A stretch of 64,000 bases of DNA from Methylobacterium sp. R2-1 (GCF_014191355.1 NZ_JACHWM010000003.1:62001-126000); one strand, 5' to 3'; counted from the first letter of the stretch, positions 1 to 15,878 are shown. Translations and numbers: made by a program. Notes: generated by a model from the letters alone, not told the origin.

Positions 1-169
1 TGCCGAGTCCCGGCTGCCGGGCAAGCTGCGCCGCGATCCGCCCGGCCGACACCGCGGCCTCCTCGCGCAGACCGGTGCGCGCCTCCCAGAGCGTCCAGGC
101 GACAGCGCCGGCCAGACAGAGCAGCGTGACGATCAGAAGGCGCAGGGCGAGATGCGCGGGCAGGCTCAT
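1..169 (-). CDS. Partial membrane protein, probable sensor histidine kinase N-terminus
   Basis: Only the first 56 codons are in the window; the gene runs off the left edge. It starts at the ATG complementary to 167-169. The peptide begins MSLPAHLALRLLIVTLLC, a short basic/hydrophobic start followed by one membrane-spanning segment. A charged stretch rich in Ala, Arg and Glu comes next, as in the signal-anchor and periplasmic start of two-component sensor kinases. No catalytic domain is visible, so the kinase assignment is an inference from the style of the N-terminus; any single-pass membrane protein would also fit. It is divergent from the hydrolase gene starting at 346. Confidence 0.45.
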   Translation of the reverse strand, partial: MSLPAHLALRLLIVTLLCLAGAVAWTLWEARTGLREEAAVSAGRIAAQLARQPGLG

Positions 170-345
170 CGGGGCAACCGGGCGTGGGGCGTCCACCGAG
201 TTGGCACCCACCGCCGGCCGGCGCGCAAGGGGCGAGGGATGCCGTCGGGAAAAATGCCCGCGCTCGGCGGGCGTCTTTCCCTGGGCGGAGGCATCGAGGC
301 TCGCCAGGATCGCGGTCTCCGTTCCCGTAGCCGGACCCGCCGTCG

Positions 346-1290
346 ATGCTCTTGCCGCTTACCCGCCGATCCGTCATCGCCGCGAGCGTCGGCCTGCCGC
401 TCCTTCGCTTCGCCGGGGCGTGGGCGGCCCCCGCCTCCGCCTACCGCGTCGGTGCCTTCACCGTCACGCCGCTGCGTGACGGCCTGTTCCCGCTTCAGCC
501 CAGCATGATCCCGGGCGCCGACAGCGAGGCCGGCCGGGCCTTGCTCACGCAAGCCGGCCTCCCGCCGGGCGGTCCCTCACCGGAGCCCGTCAACGCGTTC
601 CTGATCCGGCGCGGTGCGCGGCACTGGCTGCTCGATGCCGGCTGCGGAACCGTGTTCGGGCCGGGCTTCGACCGGGTCGCGGCGGCGCTCGCGGCGGAAG
701 GAGTCGGTCCCGATCAGGTCGACACTGTGTGGCTAACGCATCTCCACGCCGACCATGTCGGCGGCCTGCTCACCAGCCAGGGCCGGGCTCGCTTCGTCGA
801 GGCGGAGCTGGTGGTTCAGGAGCGGGAGGCGGCCTTCTGGTCGGATGAAGCTGCGCGCGCGCGGGCGCCCGCCGCGATGGCCGTCTTCTTCGACACTGCG
901 CAGGCCGTGCTGGCGGCCTATGCCGGCCGGGTGCGCCGCGTCTCCGGCCGGGCCGAACTCGCCCCCGGCGTCTCCTTCCTGCCGCTGCCGGGACACACGC
1001 CGGGACATGCCGGTGTGTTGATCGAGGACGGAGCGGAGCGCCTCCTGTTCTGGGGAGACATCCTCCATTCCCGCGTGCTGCAGATGCCGCATCCGGATTG
1101 GACCGTGATCTGGGACGCCGACCCGGCGGAGGCGATCGCAACCCGCCGGCACATCCTCGACCGCGCCGCGATGGAGAGGCTGGATGTCGCCGGGATGCAT
1201 CTCGCGACCCGCGGCCGGATCGCGCGCGAGGGATCGGGCTACCTGTGGGAGGTCCGTGATCCCGCCGATTCCAATGGCGGATCCCGTTGA
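346..1290 (+). CDS. Tat-exported metallo-beta-lactamase-fold hydrolase
   Basis: A 314-residue protein of the metallo-beta-lactamase (MBL) superfamily, probably periplasmic. Residues 5-28 (LTRRSVIAASVGLPLL and following) look like a twin-arginine signal peptide. The zinc-binding HxHxDH motif is at 132-137 (HLHADH), followed by GG. The later metal-ligand histidines appear in GHTPGHAG and in the LFWGDILHS segment. This combination is typical of MBL hydrolases such as quorum-quenching lactonase-like or PqqB/GloB-like enzymes. The substrate cannot be read from the sequence. It stands alone, convergent with gltD, which ends about 70 bp downstream. There is no strong ribosome binding site, so the start is chosen by the signal peptide. 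Confidence 0.85.
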   Translation: MLLPLTRRSVIAASVGLPLLRFAGAWAAPASAYRVGAFTVTPLRDGLFPLQPSMIPGADSEAGRALLTQAGLPPGGPSPEPVNAFLIRRGARHWLLDAGCGTVFGPGFDRVAAALAAEGVGPDQVDTVWLTHLHADHVGGLLTSQGRARFVEAELVVQEREAAFWSDEAARARAPAAMAVFFDTAQAVLAAYAGRVRRVSGRAELAPGVSFLPLPGHTPGHAGVLIEDGAERLLFWGDILHSRVLQMPHPDWTVIWDADPAEAIATRRHILDRAAMERLDVAGMHLATRGRIAREGSGYLWEVRDPADSNGGSR

Positions 1291-1363
1291 TGCGCCGAGG
1301 TCCAACGAAAAGGGCCACCGCCTCTCGGCGATGGCCCCGTAATCGTTCCAGATGTGACGCGGC

Positions 1364-2797
<1,434 letters not shown>

Positions 2798-2928
2798 CGA
2801 TCAACCCTTCGCAGGCGCGGATCCCTCGACCACGCGGCCTTGCCGTCTGTCCGTCATCGCTGTGAAGCGGTCGGCGACCGAGGCCGCCGACCGTATGGCG
2901 CGAAAGAACGCAACCGTGTGACGCGTGG

Positions 2929-7647
<4,719 letters not shown>

Positions 7648-8251
7648 CGTCCGCAGATCTCCGACCCTGCCCGCACGCGAGCATGTTTCATGCCCGAACA
7701 CCATCGGTGATCGGGCCGCCGCCGTCATTTTCAAGTCGGGATTGGTGGGGTTCTTCCTGCCGGAATCGCCCGCCAACCCGCGGGCTGAACCCCGGCTTGT
7801 TCAGCCGGCGCTCGCCCGGATCGCCTTGACGATCACCGGTTTATCAGCTCGTTCGGACGTCACGTCGATCACGTGATGGATCCCCAAAGCTCGCCCGACG
7901 GCCAAGCGCGACAAATGGGACAGTCTTGCTGTCCTATAGGTGGACGTTGCCAGATTTCATTCATTCCAGCAAGGGGCCGCCGGCCACCGCCGCCGGCCTT
8001 TTGAACATGCCTTGAATTCGCGCAGCGCAGTCGAGGTCCGATGACGCAGGAAGCGCCCGGCAACACGGCAGCGTCCCGATGCCCTGGCAGGTTCCGGGTC
8101 GGTCCGCAATGTCGCCCCATTCAATCGTTTAGAAAACCTTGCCGGCACGGAAGGAATGCGGGGATCGCGTCTGCCGTGACGCCGGGGGACCCGCGGTCAA
8201 CAGCGGGCTCCCGGGACCTTCCCTTTGCACAGCTTGGTTCGAGAGGTCCCA
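7648..8251. other. Intergenic region between gltB and the PepSY-like gene
   Basis: About 600 bp with no convincing gene, lying between two divergent genes and so holding both promoters. Visible structures are a perfect 10-bp palindrome ATCACGTGAT at about 7868-7877, a hairpin GGACAG-tcttg-CTGTCC near 7918-7935, and a GC-rich imperfect stem with repeated GCCGGC followed by TTTT near 7975-8002. A second GC-rich inverted repeat (CCCGC...GCGGG) lies near 8190-8210. The hairpins fall in what would be the gltB leader. No clear sigma70 or sigma54 promoter could be assigned. Confidence 0.4.
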
Positions 8252-9280
8252 ATGGCTTCGAGCCGTCATGCCATCGGCCGTGTCCGGAGAGCGGCGCTGC
8301 TTCGCGGCCTTGGCCTCGGCCTGACCGCCGCGCTCGTCAGCGGTGCCGGCCTGCAGGCTGCCGACGCCCAGGGCTTCTACCGCGAGATCTACGGCCCGCC
8401 GCGGACGGTCTATTTCGAGGAGGACGGCCTGTTGCCCCCGCGCGAGGTCGTCGACGACCTGCGTGACCGCGGCTTCACCGAGATCGCCCGCCCCCGCTAT
8501 GACGGACGGAACTACCGCGTGGAGGCGACGAGCCCGCGCGGTCAGCGACTGCGGCTCGTGGTCGATGCCCGCGAGGGTGAGGTGATCGGGCGCGAGCCAC
8601 TCGGCGGCGTCTACTATCCTTCCGATCGGATCCGGCCGGCGGCGCCCGGCTACGGCTGGACCGAGGACGACATGCGTCCGCGCCGTCCGATCCGCGAGGC
8701 GGAGCGCATCGTGCCGCCGGCCGACATTCCCTCGGTTCCCGGCCTGCGCAATGCACCCCTGGGCGGTGAGCGCGACGCTCCCCGCGATGCCCGAGTCGAG
8801 CGCGTGCCGCCGACGGCACGGCCCGAGGCCAATCCCCTCGGCGTCAATCCGGACGCGGTGAGCCGCTCCGAGACACCGCGGCGCGCCGCGGCCCGGACTT
8901 CGCCGACGCCCAAGCTCCCGTCCCAGGCGCGGATCGCCCCGACCGCTCCGGAGCCTTCGCTCCGTGCCGGTCCCGCGGAATCCCCTGCGATGACGCCGGC
9001 GGCCAAATCCGAGCCGGCCAAACCGGACACGAAGGAGGCCAAGGCGGTCGAGCCGAAGGCGAACGAGGCGCGGCCGGAGCCCGGCAAGGCCGAAGCCGCC
9101 AAGGAAGCTGCCAAGCCGGAGCCCACGAAGGAGCCTGCCAAGACCGCCGAGTCGAAGCCTGCCGCGGCGGGCAAAGGCTGGCAGGATCCGCCGGCCGACG
9201 GCGCGCGCAAGAACGTGCGGGTGATCGGTGGGGCGACGGTCGTTCCCGGCGGCGCCGGTGAGGCCGGCAGCACCGAGTGA
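8252..9280 (+). CDS. Secreted protein with PepSY-like region and Ala/Pro/Lys-rich tail
   Basis: A 342-residue exported protein of unknown function. The start at ATG 8252 is favoured over one nine codons upstream because GAGAGG lies just before it and because it gives a clean signal peptide (basic start, then LLRGLGLGLTAALVSGAGLQAADAQ). Residues of roughly 55-110 (LPPREVVDDLRDRGFTEIARP and on through a VVDAREGEVIG segment) resemble a PepSY-type fold with the usual D-x-x-G-x-I pattern. The second half is low complexity, rich in Ala, Pro, Lys and Glu (KPEPTKEPAKTAESKPAAAG), and probably disordered. It is convergent with fdhD. Confidence 0.75.
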   Translation: MASSRHAIGRVRRAALLRGLGLGLTAALVSGAGLQAADAQGFYREIYGPPRTVYFEEDGLLPPREVVDDLRDRGFTEIARPRYDGRNYRVEATSPRGQRLRLVVDAREGEVIGREPLGGVYYPSDRIRPAAPGYGWTEDDMRPRRPIREAERIVPPADIPSVPGLRNAPLGGERDAPRDARVERVPPTARPEANPLGVNPDAVSRSETPRRAAARTSPTPKLPSQARIAPTAPEPSLRAGPAESPAMTPAAKSEPAKPDTKEAKAVEPKANEARPEPGKAEAAKEAAKPEPTKEPAKTAESKPAAAGKGWQDPPADGARKNVRVIGGATVVPGGAGEAGSTE

Positions 9281-9307
9281 GGCCGTCGATTTGCGAGCAG
9301 CGGCGGT

Positions 9308-10171
9308 TCAGCCGCCCTCCCCGGCCAGCAGGAGCCGTTCGCGCCCCGAGAACACGGTGAGCGTGTCGGAGCGGGCGATGGCGCAGAGCGTCATGTCGTG
9401 GCAGCGCGCCCGCTCGATGGCGAGGGAGGTCGGGGCGGAAATCGCGACCAAGACCGAGGCGCCGAGCGTCGCGGCCTTCTCCGCCATCTCGAAGGAACAG
9501 CGGCTGGTGATGACGAGGAACCCCTCGTCCGGCCGTACGCCCCGGCGCAGCAGCGCACCGATGCACTTATCCAGAGCATTGTGGCGGCCGACATCCTCGC
9601 GCACCGCCACGAGCGTTCCGTCGAGCCCGGCCCACCCCGCGGCATGAACGGCGCGGGTCTCCCGATTGAGGATCTGGCGGTCGGACAGAGCCGTTAGTGC
9701 CGTCTGGATCGCTGCCAGCGTCACCTGCGGGCCCTTTCCGGAGCGCGTTCGCGCGATCGGCAGAGCGGAGAGATCCTCGATGCCGCAGACGCCGCAACCC
9801 GTGCGCCCGCTGATCGCGCGCTTGCGGGCGAGATGCTCGCGCAGCCGTCCGGGAGCGAGATCGACCAGGAGCCGCAAGCCGCCCTCGCCGGGCTCCACGG
9901 CGACGCCGCGGATCTCGTCGGGCGTCTCGATCACGCCCTCGGTGAGACTGAAGCCGTAGGCGAAATCTTCGAGATCGGCCGGCGTCAGCATCATCACGGC
10001 GTAGGGTACGGTGCCGTAGACGACGTTGACCGGCATCTCGACGGCCAGCGCGCGGGCGTCGGGCCGCGCCTCGGGCGCATCGTAGCCGACGACGAGCGTT
10101 CCGACCTTGATCGACGTCGCGGGGCTGTCCTCGCCGAGATCGTCCTCAGGTTTTCCGCTGAAGTCTTGCAT
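9308..10171 (-). CDS. fdhD: Formate dehydrogenase accessory sulfurtransferase FdhD
   Basis: A 287-residue protein that transfers sulfur from a cysteine desulfurase to the molybdenum (or tungsten) cofactor of formate dehydrogenase in the cytoplasm. The signature GRTGCGVCGIEDL contains the persulfide-carrying cysteines C126 and C129. The N-terminal half has the family's MPVNVVYGTVPYAVMMLTP and DLEDFAYGFSLTEGV segments. The start ATG 10169-10171 has an AGGGAT ribosome site a few bases upstream; the frame is open for 48 more codons, but those look non-coding. It is divergent from ctaC. No formate dehydrogenase gene is in the window. Confidence 0.95.
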   Translation of the reverse strand: MQDFSGKPEDDLGEDSPATSIKVGTLVVGYDAPEARPDARALAVEMPVNVVYGTVPYAVMMLTPADLEDFAYGFSLTEGVIETPDEIRGVAVEPGEGGLRLLVDLAPGRLREHLARKRAISGRTGCGVCGIEDLSALPIARTRSGKGPQVTLAAIQTALTALSDRQILNRETRAVHAAGWAGLDGTLVAVREDVGRHNALDKCIGALLRRGVRPDEGFLVITSRCSFEMAEKAATLGASVLVAISAPTSLAIERARCHDMTLCAIARSDTLTVFSGRERLLLAGEGG

Positions 10172-10426
10172 CCGTATCCCTAGAGGCAGCCAAATTGCCC
10201 GTCGCGCAACCCTGATCCCGCGTCCAAGCGACGCTTGGCGGCGCTGTTGCGGTTGCGGTTTTACGATCAGTATGGTTCTACGTCGCAACCGCCCATCCGG
10301 CAGCGACACGGTCACGCCGGAACCGGCAAGGCCCGCGATAAGGTCGGGCAGTCTTCGGATTTGCGACGCTGGTCGGCAAATTCAAGGGCAAACAAACCAT
10401 AGGCATCAGGGGAGCCAAGCGGGGAT

Positions 10427-11266
10427 ATGCGGACGACGCAGGCGCAACATCGGTTATCGTGGGGGCTCGCCGCGTTCGGCGCTCTCCTCGGTTCGTCCTC
10501 CGCCGCTCTCGCGGCCGGCATCGGTCAGCCCGAGCCGTGGCAGATGAGCCGTCAGGTACCGGTCACGGCCGAAGCCGTTGACCTCCTCAACTTCGAGCAC
10601 GGGCTGCACTGGCTCGCCTTCGCCATCTCGGTCTTCGTTCTCGGCCTCATTCTCTACTGCATCTTCAAGTTCAGCGAGAAGGCGAACCCCACGCCGTCGC
10701 GTACCACCCACAATACGATGATCGAGGTGGCCTGGACCATCATCCCGGTCCTGATCCTCGTGGCGGTGGCGATCCCCTCGTTCCGCACCCTGCGCACGCA
10801 GCTCTCGGACCCGAAGGCCGACGTCGTGGTCAAGGTCGTCGGCCACGCATGGTACTGGTCCTACGTCTACCCGGCCGAGGGCGACAAGGGCGGCTTCACC
10901 TTCGACGCCAACGTCGACGAGGAGCAGCAGCCGAAGCTCCTGGCCACCGACAACGACATGGTCGTGCCGGTCGGTAAGGTCGTGAAGGTGCAGGTCACCT
11001 CCGAGGACGTGATCCACTCCTGGGCGATCCCCTCCTTCGGCGGCAAGATCGACGCGATTCCCGGCCGCCTGAACCAGTGGTGGTTCAAGGCCGACCGTGA
11101 GGGCACCTATCATGGCCAGTGCTCCGAGCTCTGCGGCGCCCGTCACGCCTACATGCCGATCACCGTGCGCGTGGTCAGCGAGCAGGCCTATGCCGAGTGG
11201 CTGACCGAGGCGAAGACCAAGTACGCCGCCATCGACAACGGCGCGCGCCTCGCGGACGCCCGCTGA
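10427..11266 (+). CDS. ctaC: Cytochrome c oxidase subunit II
   Basis: A 279-residue CuA-bearing subunit of the aa3-type terminal oxidase, which accepts electrons from cytochrome c at the periplasmic face. It has a signal peptide (about residues 1-35, ending near AALAAG), two membrane helices, and a cupredoxin domain. GHAWYWSYVYP provides the conserved aromatic patch. CSELCGARHAYM supplies the CuA ligands, with cysteines at 232 and 236 followed by His and Met. It is first in the oxidase operon, with ctaD 77 bp downstream. The roughly 255 bp between it and fdhD must hold divergent promoters. Confidence 0.97.
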   Translation: MRTTQAQHRLSWGLAAFGALLGSSSAALAAGIGQPEPWQMSRQVPVTAEAVDLLNFEHGLHWLAFAISVFVLGLILYCIFKFSEKANPTPSRTTHNTMIEVAWTIIPVLILVAVAIPSFRTLRTQLSDPKADVVVKVVGHAWYWSYVYPAEGDKGGFTFDANVDEEQQPKLLATDNDMVVPVGKVVKVQVTSEDVIHSWAIPSFGGKIDAIPGRLNQWWFKADREGTYHGQCSELCGARHAYMPITVRVVSEQAYAEWLTEAKTKYAAIDNGARLADAR

Positions 11267-11343
11267 CGCTTTCCCGAGCCGGCGCAGGCCGGCCGGATCT
11301 CCATTCGCCAGAGGCGACAGACATCTGATTAAGGCAAGGATCG

Positions 11344-12972
11344 ATGGCCACCGCCACAGCACATGCCGGGCATGACGCCCACCACGACCACAAGCCCTCC
11401 TTCTTCTCCCGCTGGTTCCTCTCGACGAACCACAAGGACATCGGCACGCTCTACCTGGTCTTCGCCTTCATGGCGGGCATCATCGGCGCGTTCCTGTCCT
11501 TCGGCATCCGCATGGAGATGGAAGAGCCCGGGCTCCAGTACTTCTCCAACCCGGCGACCTACAACGTGTTCGTCACCGGCCACGGCCTCATCATGGTGTT
11601 CTTCATGGTGATGCCCGCCCTGATCGGCGGCTTCGGCAACTGGTTCGTCCCGCTCATGATCGGCGCGCCGGACATGGCCTTCCCGCGGATGAACAACATC
11701 TCGTTCTGGCTGACCGTGGCGGGCTTCTGCTGCCTCGTCTGCTCGCTGTTCGTCGAGGGCTCGCCCGGCGCCAGCGGCGCGGGCACCGGCTGGACCGTCT
11801 ACCCGCCGCTCTCCTCCTCGGCCGGCCACCCCGGCCCGGCGGTCGATTTCGCGATCTTCTCGCTCCACCTCGCCGGTGCGGGCTCGATCCTCGGCGCGAT
11901 CAACTTCATCACCACCATCCTCAACATGCGCGCCCCCGGCATGACGCTGCACAAGATGCCGCTCTTCGCCTGGGCCGAGCTCGTCACCGCGTTCCTGCTG
12001 CTCCTGTCGCTCCCGGTTCTCGCCGGCGCGATCACGATGCTGCTCACCGACCGTAACTTCGGCACCACTTTCTTCGCTCCCGAGGGCGGCGGCGATCCGG
12101 TGCTCTACCAGCACCTGTTCTGGTTCTTCGGTCACCCCGAAGTGTACGTGATGATCCTGCCGGCCTTCGGCATCGTCTCGCACATCATCGCCACCTTCTC
12201 GCGCAAGCCCGTCTTCGGCTACCTCGCCATGGCCTACGCCATGGTCGCCATCGGCGTCGTCGGCTTCGTCGTGTGGGCCCACCACATGTACACCGTCGGC
12301 CTGTCGCTCCAGACGCAGTCCTACTTCGTCTTCGCGACCATGGTGATCGCGGTGCCGACCGGCGTGAAGATCTTCTCCTGGATCGCGACGATGTGGGGCG
12401 GCTCGATCCGCTTCACCGCGGCGATGCACTGGGCGGTAGGCTTCATCTTCCTGTTCACGGTCGGCGGCGTCACCGGCGTCGTGCTCGCGAACTCCTCGGT
12501 CGATAAGTACCTGCACGACACCTACTACGTCGTGGCGCACTTCCACTACGTGCTCTCGCTCGGCGCCGTGTTCATCATCTTCGCCGGTGTCTACTACTGG
12601 TTCCCGAAGATGACCGGCCACGTCATCCCGGAATGGGCGGGCAAGCTGCACTTCTGGCTGGCCTTCATCGGCGCGAACGTTCTGTTCTTCCCGATGCACT
12701 TCCTGGGTCTGGCCGGCATGCCGCGTCGCTACGCCGACTACCCCGAGGCCTTCGCCGGCTGGCACAAGGTCGCGACGCTGGGCGGTCACGTCTTCGCTCT
12801 CAGCATGGTCGTGTTCGTGATCGGCATCGTCCTGGCCTTCCGCTCCAAGACCCGCGCTGCGGACAATCCTTGGGGCGAGGGTGCCACGACCCTGGAATGG
12901 ACCCTCTCCTCGCCCCCGCCCTTCCACCAGTTCGAGACGCTCCCGAAGATCGTCGACGAGCCATCCCACTGA
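11344..12972 (+). CDS. ctaD: Cytochrome c oxidase subunit I
   Basis: A 542-residue catalytic subunit that reduces O2 at the heme a3-CuB centre and pumps protons. Twelve membrane helices are predicted from the hydrophobic pattern. The key segments are present: the heme a ligand region [15 protein letters not shown], the D-channel entry [20 protein letters not shown], the CuB His/cross-linked Tyr segment [28 protein letters not shown], and the [14 protein letters not shown] segment carrying the heme a3 and heme a histidines. The His-rich N-terminus ([10 protein letters not shown]) is common in this group. It is the second gene of the operon. Confidence 0.98.
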   Translation: MATATAHAGHDAHHDHKPSFFSRWFLSTNHKDIGTLYLVFAFMAGIIGAFLSFGIRMEMEEPGLQYFSNPATYNVFVTGHGLIMVFFMVMPALIGGFGNWFVPLMIGAPDMAFPRMNNISFWLTVAGFCCLVCSLFVEGSPGASGAGTGWTVYPPLSSSAGHPGPAVDFAIFSLHLAGAGSILGAINFITTILNMRAPGMTLHKMPLFAWAELVTAFLLLLSLPVLAGAITMLLTDRNFGTTFFAPEGGGDPVLYQHLFWFFGHPEVYVMILPAFGIVSHIIATFSRKPVFGYLAMAYAMVAIGVVGFVVWAHHMYTVGLSLQTQSYFVFATMVIAVPTGVKIFSWIATMWGGSIRFTAAMHWAVGFIFLFTVGGVTGVVLANSSVDKYLHDTYYVVAHFHYVLSLGAVFIIFAGVYYWFPKMTGHVIPEWAGKLHFWLAFIGANVLFFPMHFLGLAGMPRRYADYPEAFAGWHKVATLGGHVFALSMVVFVIGIVLAFRSKTRAADNPWGEGATTLEWTLSSPPPFHQFETLPKIVDEPSH

Positions 12973-12997
12973 GGGCGGGACGAAAATCAAAGATCGC

Positions 12998-13026
12998 GAG
13001 GACCGCCCCGGCGGTCCTCGCTCTTT
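12998..13026 (+). terminator. Perfect 10-bp inverted repeat after ctaD
   Basis: GAGGACCGCC at 12998-13007 and GGCGGTCCTC at 13010-13019 form a perfect stem separated by two bases, followed by a pyrimidine-rich GCTCTTT. It sits 25 bp after the ctaD stop and before ctaB. This could be a partial terminator or an mRNA stability element that lowers expression of the assembly genes relative to subunits I and II. A second stem, GGAGGCCTC...GAGGCCTCC, follows at 13030-13059. Confidence 0.6.
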
Positions 13027-13127
13027 CCCGGAGGCCTCTCACCGCTTCAGTGAGGCCTCCCGCAAAGGGCGGCGCCACGAACGGCGCGATCCGAGACCAT
13101 CAGAACAAGCGTCAGATCACGGTTTCC

Positions 13128-14081
13128 ATGACGAGCCTGTCGAACAGCCTGAGCGCCGACGCCGGCCGCGTGTCGCTCTCTTCCGCCGCGGGCGGCGAGG
13201 TCTCCGACTTCTTCGCCCTGCTGAAGCCGCGGGTGATGGTGCTCGTCATCTTCACCGCACTGGTCGGCATGGTGGTCTCGCACGCCACCGTGAACCCGGT
13301 GATCGCCGCGATCTCGCTCCTTATGATTGCGGTCGGCGCCGGCGCCTCGGGCTGCCTCAACATGTGGTGGGACGCCGACATCGACGCGCTGATGACCCGC
13401 ACCGCCAAGCGGCCGATCCCCGATGGGCGCATCCGTCCCGACGAGGCGCTCGCCTTCGGCATCGTGCTGTCGGTCGGCTCGGTGCTGATCCTCGGGCTGG
13501 CCTCCAATTGGCTCGCCGCGGGGCTGCTGGCCTTCACGATCGTGTTCTACGCCGTAATCTACTCGATGTGGCTGAAGCGGGCGACCGCGCAGAACATCGT
13601 CATCGGCGGCGCCGCCGGCGCCCTCCCCCCGGTGGTCGGTCAGGCGGCCGTGACCGGCCAGATCGGCATCGAGTCGCTCGTCCTGTTCGCGATCATCTTC
13701 ATCTGGACGCCGCCGCACTTCTGGGCGCTGGCTCTGGTCAAGAGCGGCGAGTACGCCCGCGCCGGTATCCCGATGATGCCGAACGTCGCCGGCCCGGATT
13801 CCACCCGCCGCCAGATCATCTGGTACTCGCTGCTGCTCGCCCCGCTGGCCCTCTTGCCGGTGTGGCTCGGCTTCGGCGGCTGGCTCTACGCTGTCGTCGG
13901 CGTGCTCGGTGGCCTCGGCATGCTGGCGGGTGCGGTGCAGGTCTACCGGCTGCGCGAGGGCGAGCCCGAGCGCAAGGCGGCCATGGGCCTGTTCGCCTTC
14001 TCGATCCTCTATCTGTTCCTGCTCTTCTCCGCGCTGCTCGCCGAGCAGGGGCTCGGTCTGTTCCGCGCGGTCACAGTATGA
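13128..14081 (+). CDS. ctaB: Protoheme IX farnesyltransferase (heme O synthase)
   Basis: A 317-residue UbiA-family integral membrane prenyltransferase that adds a farnesyl group to heme b, giving heme o, the precursor of heme a for CtaD. The first Asp-rich motif is in [20 protein letters not shown], and the second half has the conserved [20 protein letters not shown]. About eight membrane segments are visible. The start is put at the ATG giving [10 protein letters not shown]; the frame is open further upstream through ctaD, but that part is an out-of-frame shadow. No strong ribosome site is seen. It overlaps a possible start of the next small gene by an ATGA. Confidence 0.96.
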   Translation: MTSLSNSLSADAGRVSLSSAAGGEVSDFFALLKPRVMVLVIFTALVGMVVSHATVNPVIAAISLLMIAVGAGASGCLNMWWDADIDALMTRTAKRPIPDGRIRPDEALAFGIVLSVGSVLILGLASNWLAAGLLAFTIVFYAVIYSMWLKRATAQNIVIGGAAGALPPVVGQAAVTGQIGIESLVLFAIIFIWTPPHFWALALVKSGEYARAGIPMMPNVAGPDSTRRQIIWYSLLLAPLALLPVWLGFGGWLYAVVGVLGGLGMLAGAVQVYRLREGEPERKAAMGLFAFSILYLFLLFSALLAEQGLGLFRAVTV

Positions 14082-14089
14082 GGCCCGCC

Positions 14090-14254
14090 ATGTCCGATCT
14101 GCCGGAAGGCGTGCGTCCGCTGACGCCGGAAGAGGCCAGGACGCGCCGCAAGCGCTCGGTCGCCATCGCCCTGACCCTCGGTGCGCTGGTGCTGATCTTC
14201 TTCGTGCTGACGATCGCCAAGCTCGGACCGCAGGTCCTGCAGCGGCCGCTCTGA
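14090..14254 (+). CDS. Small single-pass membrane protein, CoxF-like
   Basis: A 54-residue protein, MSDLPEGVRPLTPEEARTRR followed by a basic KR and one membrane helix (SVAIALTLGALVLIFFVLTIA). Small proteins of this shape sit between ctaB and ctaG in many Rhizobiales and are often labelled CoxF. A role in oxidase assembly is inferred from position only. The ATG at 14090 has a TGAGG ribosome site seven bases upstream; an alternative in-frame ATG at 14078 overlaps the ctaB stop (ATGA). It is followed by ctaG 12 bp later. Confidence 0.85.
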   Translation: MSDLPEGVRPLTPEEARTRRKRSVAIALTLGALVLIFFVLTIAKLGPQVLQRPL

Positions 14255-14266
14255 GGGCGTGTACCG

Positions 14267-14875
14267 ATGACCGATACAGCGGAGCGGCAGAGGCAGGCGG
14301 CGCGCGGCGCGCGCTGGACCGTGATCGCCTGCGCCGGCGTCGTGCTCGGCATGGGCGGCCTCGCGGCCGTCTCGGCCCCGCTCTACTCCATGTTCTGCAA
14401 GGCGACCGGTTACGGCGGCACGCCGCTCGTCGGTGCCGCGCCCTCCGCACCGACGGCCGAGGCGCTGGCTCCCGTGACGGTCCGCTTCGACACCAACGTC
14501 TCCAAGACCCTGTCCTGGCGCTTCCAGCCCGAGCAGTCGCGGGTCGAGGCGGTGCCCGGCCAGACGGCGACCGTGTTCTTCAAGGTGACGAATACCGGCC
14601 CGGCGCCCTCGACCGGCATCGCCGTTTTCAACGTGCAGCCGGACCTGATGGGAAGCTACTTCGTCAAGGTGCAGTGCTTCTGCTTCGACGAGCACACGCT
14701 GCAGCCGGGAGAGTCGGCCGAGTTCCCGCTGGTGTTCTACGTCGATCCGGCTCTGCGCAAGGACCCGGACATCGGCAACCTCTCGGAGATGACGCTGTCC
14801 TACACCTACTACCCCTCGAAGAACGGCGCGCCGGTGGCGGAAGCGGCCAAGCCCAGCCCCACGCGCAATTTTTGA
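14267..14875 (+). CDS. ctaG: Cytochrome c oxidase assembly protein CtaG/Cox11
   Basis: A 202-residue copper-delivery protein that inserts CuB into subunit I. It has an N-terminal membrane anchor (residues 15-43) and a periplasmic immunoglobulin-like domain. The copper-binding CxCF motif is C137-F-C139-F140 in VQCFCFDEHTLQPGE, and the conserved PVVFYVDP-type segment reads PLVFYVDPALRKDPD. It lies in the oxidase operon between the small CoxF-like gene and ctaE. Confidence 0.96.
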   Translation: MTDTAERQRQAARGARWTVIACAGVVLGMGGLAAVSAPLYSMFCKATGYGGTPLVGAAPSAPTAEALAPVTVRFDTNVSKTLSWRFQPEQSRVEAVPGQTATVFFKVTNTGPAPSTGIAVFNVQPDLMGSYFVKVQCFCFDEHTLQPGESAEFPLVFYVDPALRKDPDIGNLSEMTLSYTYYPSKNGAPVAEAAKPSPTRNF

Positions 14876-14972
14876 GGGATCGAGGGGCGGCCCAAGCGTG
14901 ACAATGGCTCGGCTGCCGCAGTAGAGGGTTTTCAACCGAGGTCCGGTCCCGCCGGATCTCCAAGGCAACAGG

Positions 14973-15002
14973 GCCCGGCCGTCAGGCGGTGACGGGCCGG
15001 GG
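14973..15002 (+). repeat. GC-rich stem-loop just upstream of ctaE
   Basis: CCCGGCCGTCA and TGACGGGCCGGG pair around a five-base loop with a single bulge. The stem ends about 18 bp before the ctaE start codon and next to its ribosome binding site (GAGGGAG). It could be the ctaG terminator or a leader structure affecting ctaE translation; the sequence does not decide which. Confidence 0.45.
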
Positions 15003-15020
15003 CGAGGGAGAATCATCGCG

Positions 15021-15878
15021 ATGGCCGGGGCGCACGCCAAGAACCACGACTACCACATCATCAACCCGAGCCCGTGGCCGCTGCTGGGCGCGTTCTCCGG
15101 GTTCCTGATGGCCTTCGGCGCCGTCTTCTGGATGAAGGGTCTCTCCGCCGGCGGTCTCGCCATCGGTCCCTACGTGTTCGGCGCCGGCACGCTCGGCGTG
15201 CTCTACACTATGCTGTCGTGGTGGAAGGACGTCACCCACGAGGCGAATTCCGGCGACCACACCCGCGTCGTCCAGCTCCATCACCGCTACGGCATGATCA
15301 TGTTCATCGCCTCCGAGGTGATGTTCTTCGTGGCGTGGTTCTGGGCCTATTTCGAAGCCGCTCTCTACACCGCCGACCCGATCCAGCCTCAGCGCGTCGA
15401 GTTCACCGGCGGCATGTGGCCGCCCAAGGGCATCGAGGCGTTCGATCCCTGGCACCTGCCGCTGCTTAACACGCTGATCCTGCTCACCTCGGGCACCACC
15501 GTGACCTGGGCCCACCACGCCCTCCTGCACGGCGACCGCAAGGGCCTGAAGATGGGCCTGTGGCTCACCATCATCCTCGGCGTCCTGTTCACCGCCTGCC
15601 AGGCCTACGAGTACGCCCACGCCCATTTCGGCTTCTCGGGCTCGATCTACTCGGCGACCTTCTTCATGGCGACGGGCTTCCACGGCGCCCACGTCATCAT
15701 CGGCACGATCTTCCTCGCCGTCTGCCTGCTGCGTGCCTATGCGGGTGACTTCACGCCGAAGCAGCACCTCGGCTTCGAGTTCGCCGCCTGGTACTGGCAC
15801 TTCGTCGACGTCGTGTGGCTGTTCCTGTTCGCGGCGATCTACGTGTGGGGCGCGGGCACCGGCGGCGCGGCTCACTAA
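15021..15878 (+). CDS. ctaE: Cytochrome c oxidase subunit III
   Basis: A 285-residue integral membrane subunit of the aa3 oxidase. Seven helices are apparent. Typical segments are the N-terminal [45 protein letters not shown] (with the conserved membrane Glu), [16 protein letters not shown], and the C-terminal [14 protein letters not shown]. The ATG has a GAGGGAG ribosome site about 12 bases upstream. It closes the core oxidase operon, because a strong terminator follows. Confidence 0.97.
   Translation: MAGAHAKNHDYHIINPSPWPLLGAFSGFLMAFGAVFWMKGLSAGGLAIGPYVFGAGTLGVLYTMLSWWKDVTHEANSGDHTRVVQLHHRYGMIMFIASEVMFFVAWFWAYFEAALYTADPIQPQRVEFTGGMWPPKGIEAFDPWHLPLLNTLILLTSGTTVTWAHHALLHGDRKGLKMGLWLTIILGVLFTACQAYEYAHAHFGFSGSIYSATFFMATGFHGAHVIIGTIFLAVCLLRAYAGDFTPKQHLGFEFAAWYWHFVDVVWLFLFAAIYVWGAGTGGAAH

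Noticed and set aside
7902..7935. Sigma54-type promoter near the GGGACAG hairpin
   Set aside because: The GG to GC spacing is one base short of the required distance and the strand does not fit gltB.
7915..8004. A short plus-strand frame starting MGQSCCPIGG in the gltB leader
   Set aside because: No ribosome site; it runs through the GC-rich stem and ends in a proline run, so it is likely spurious.
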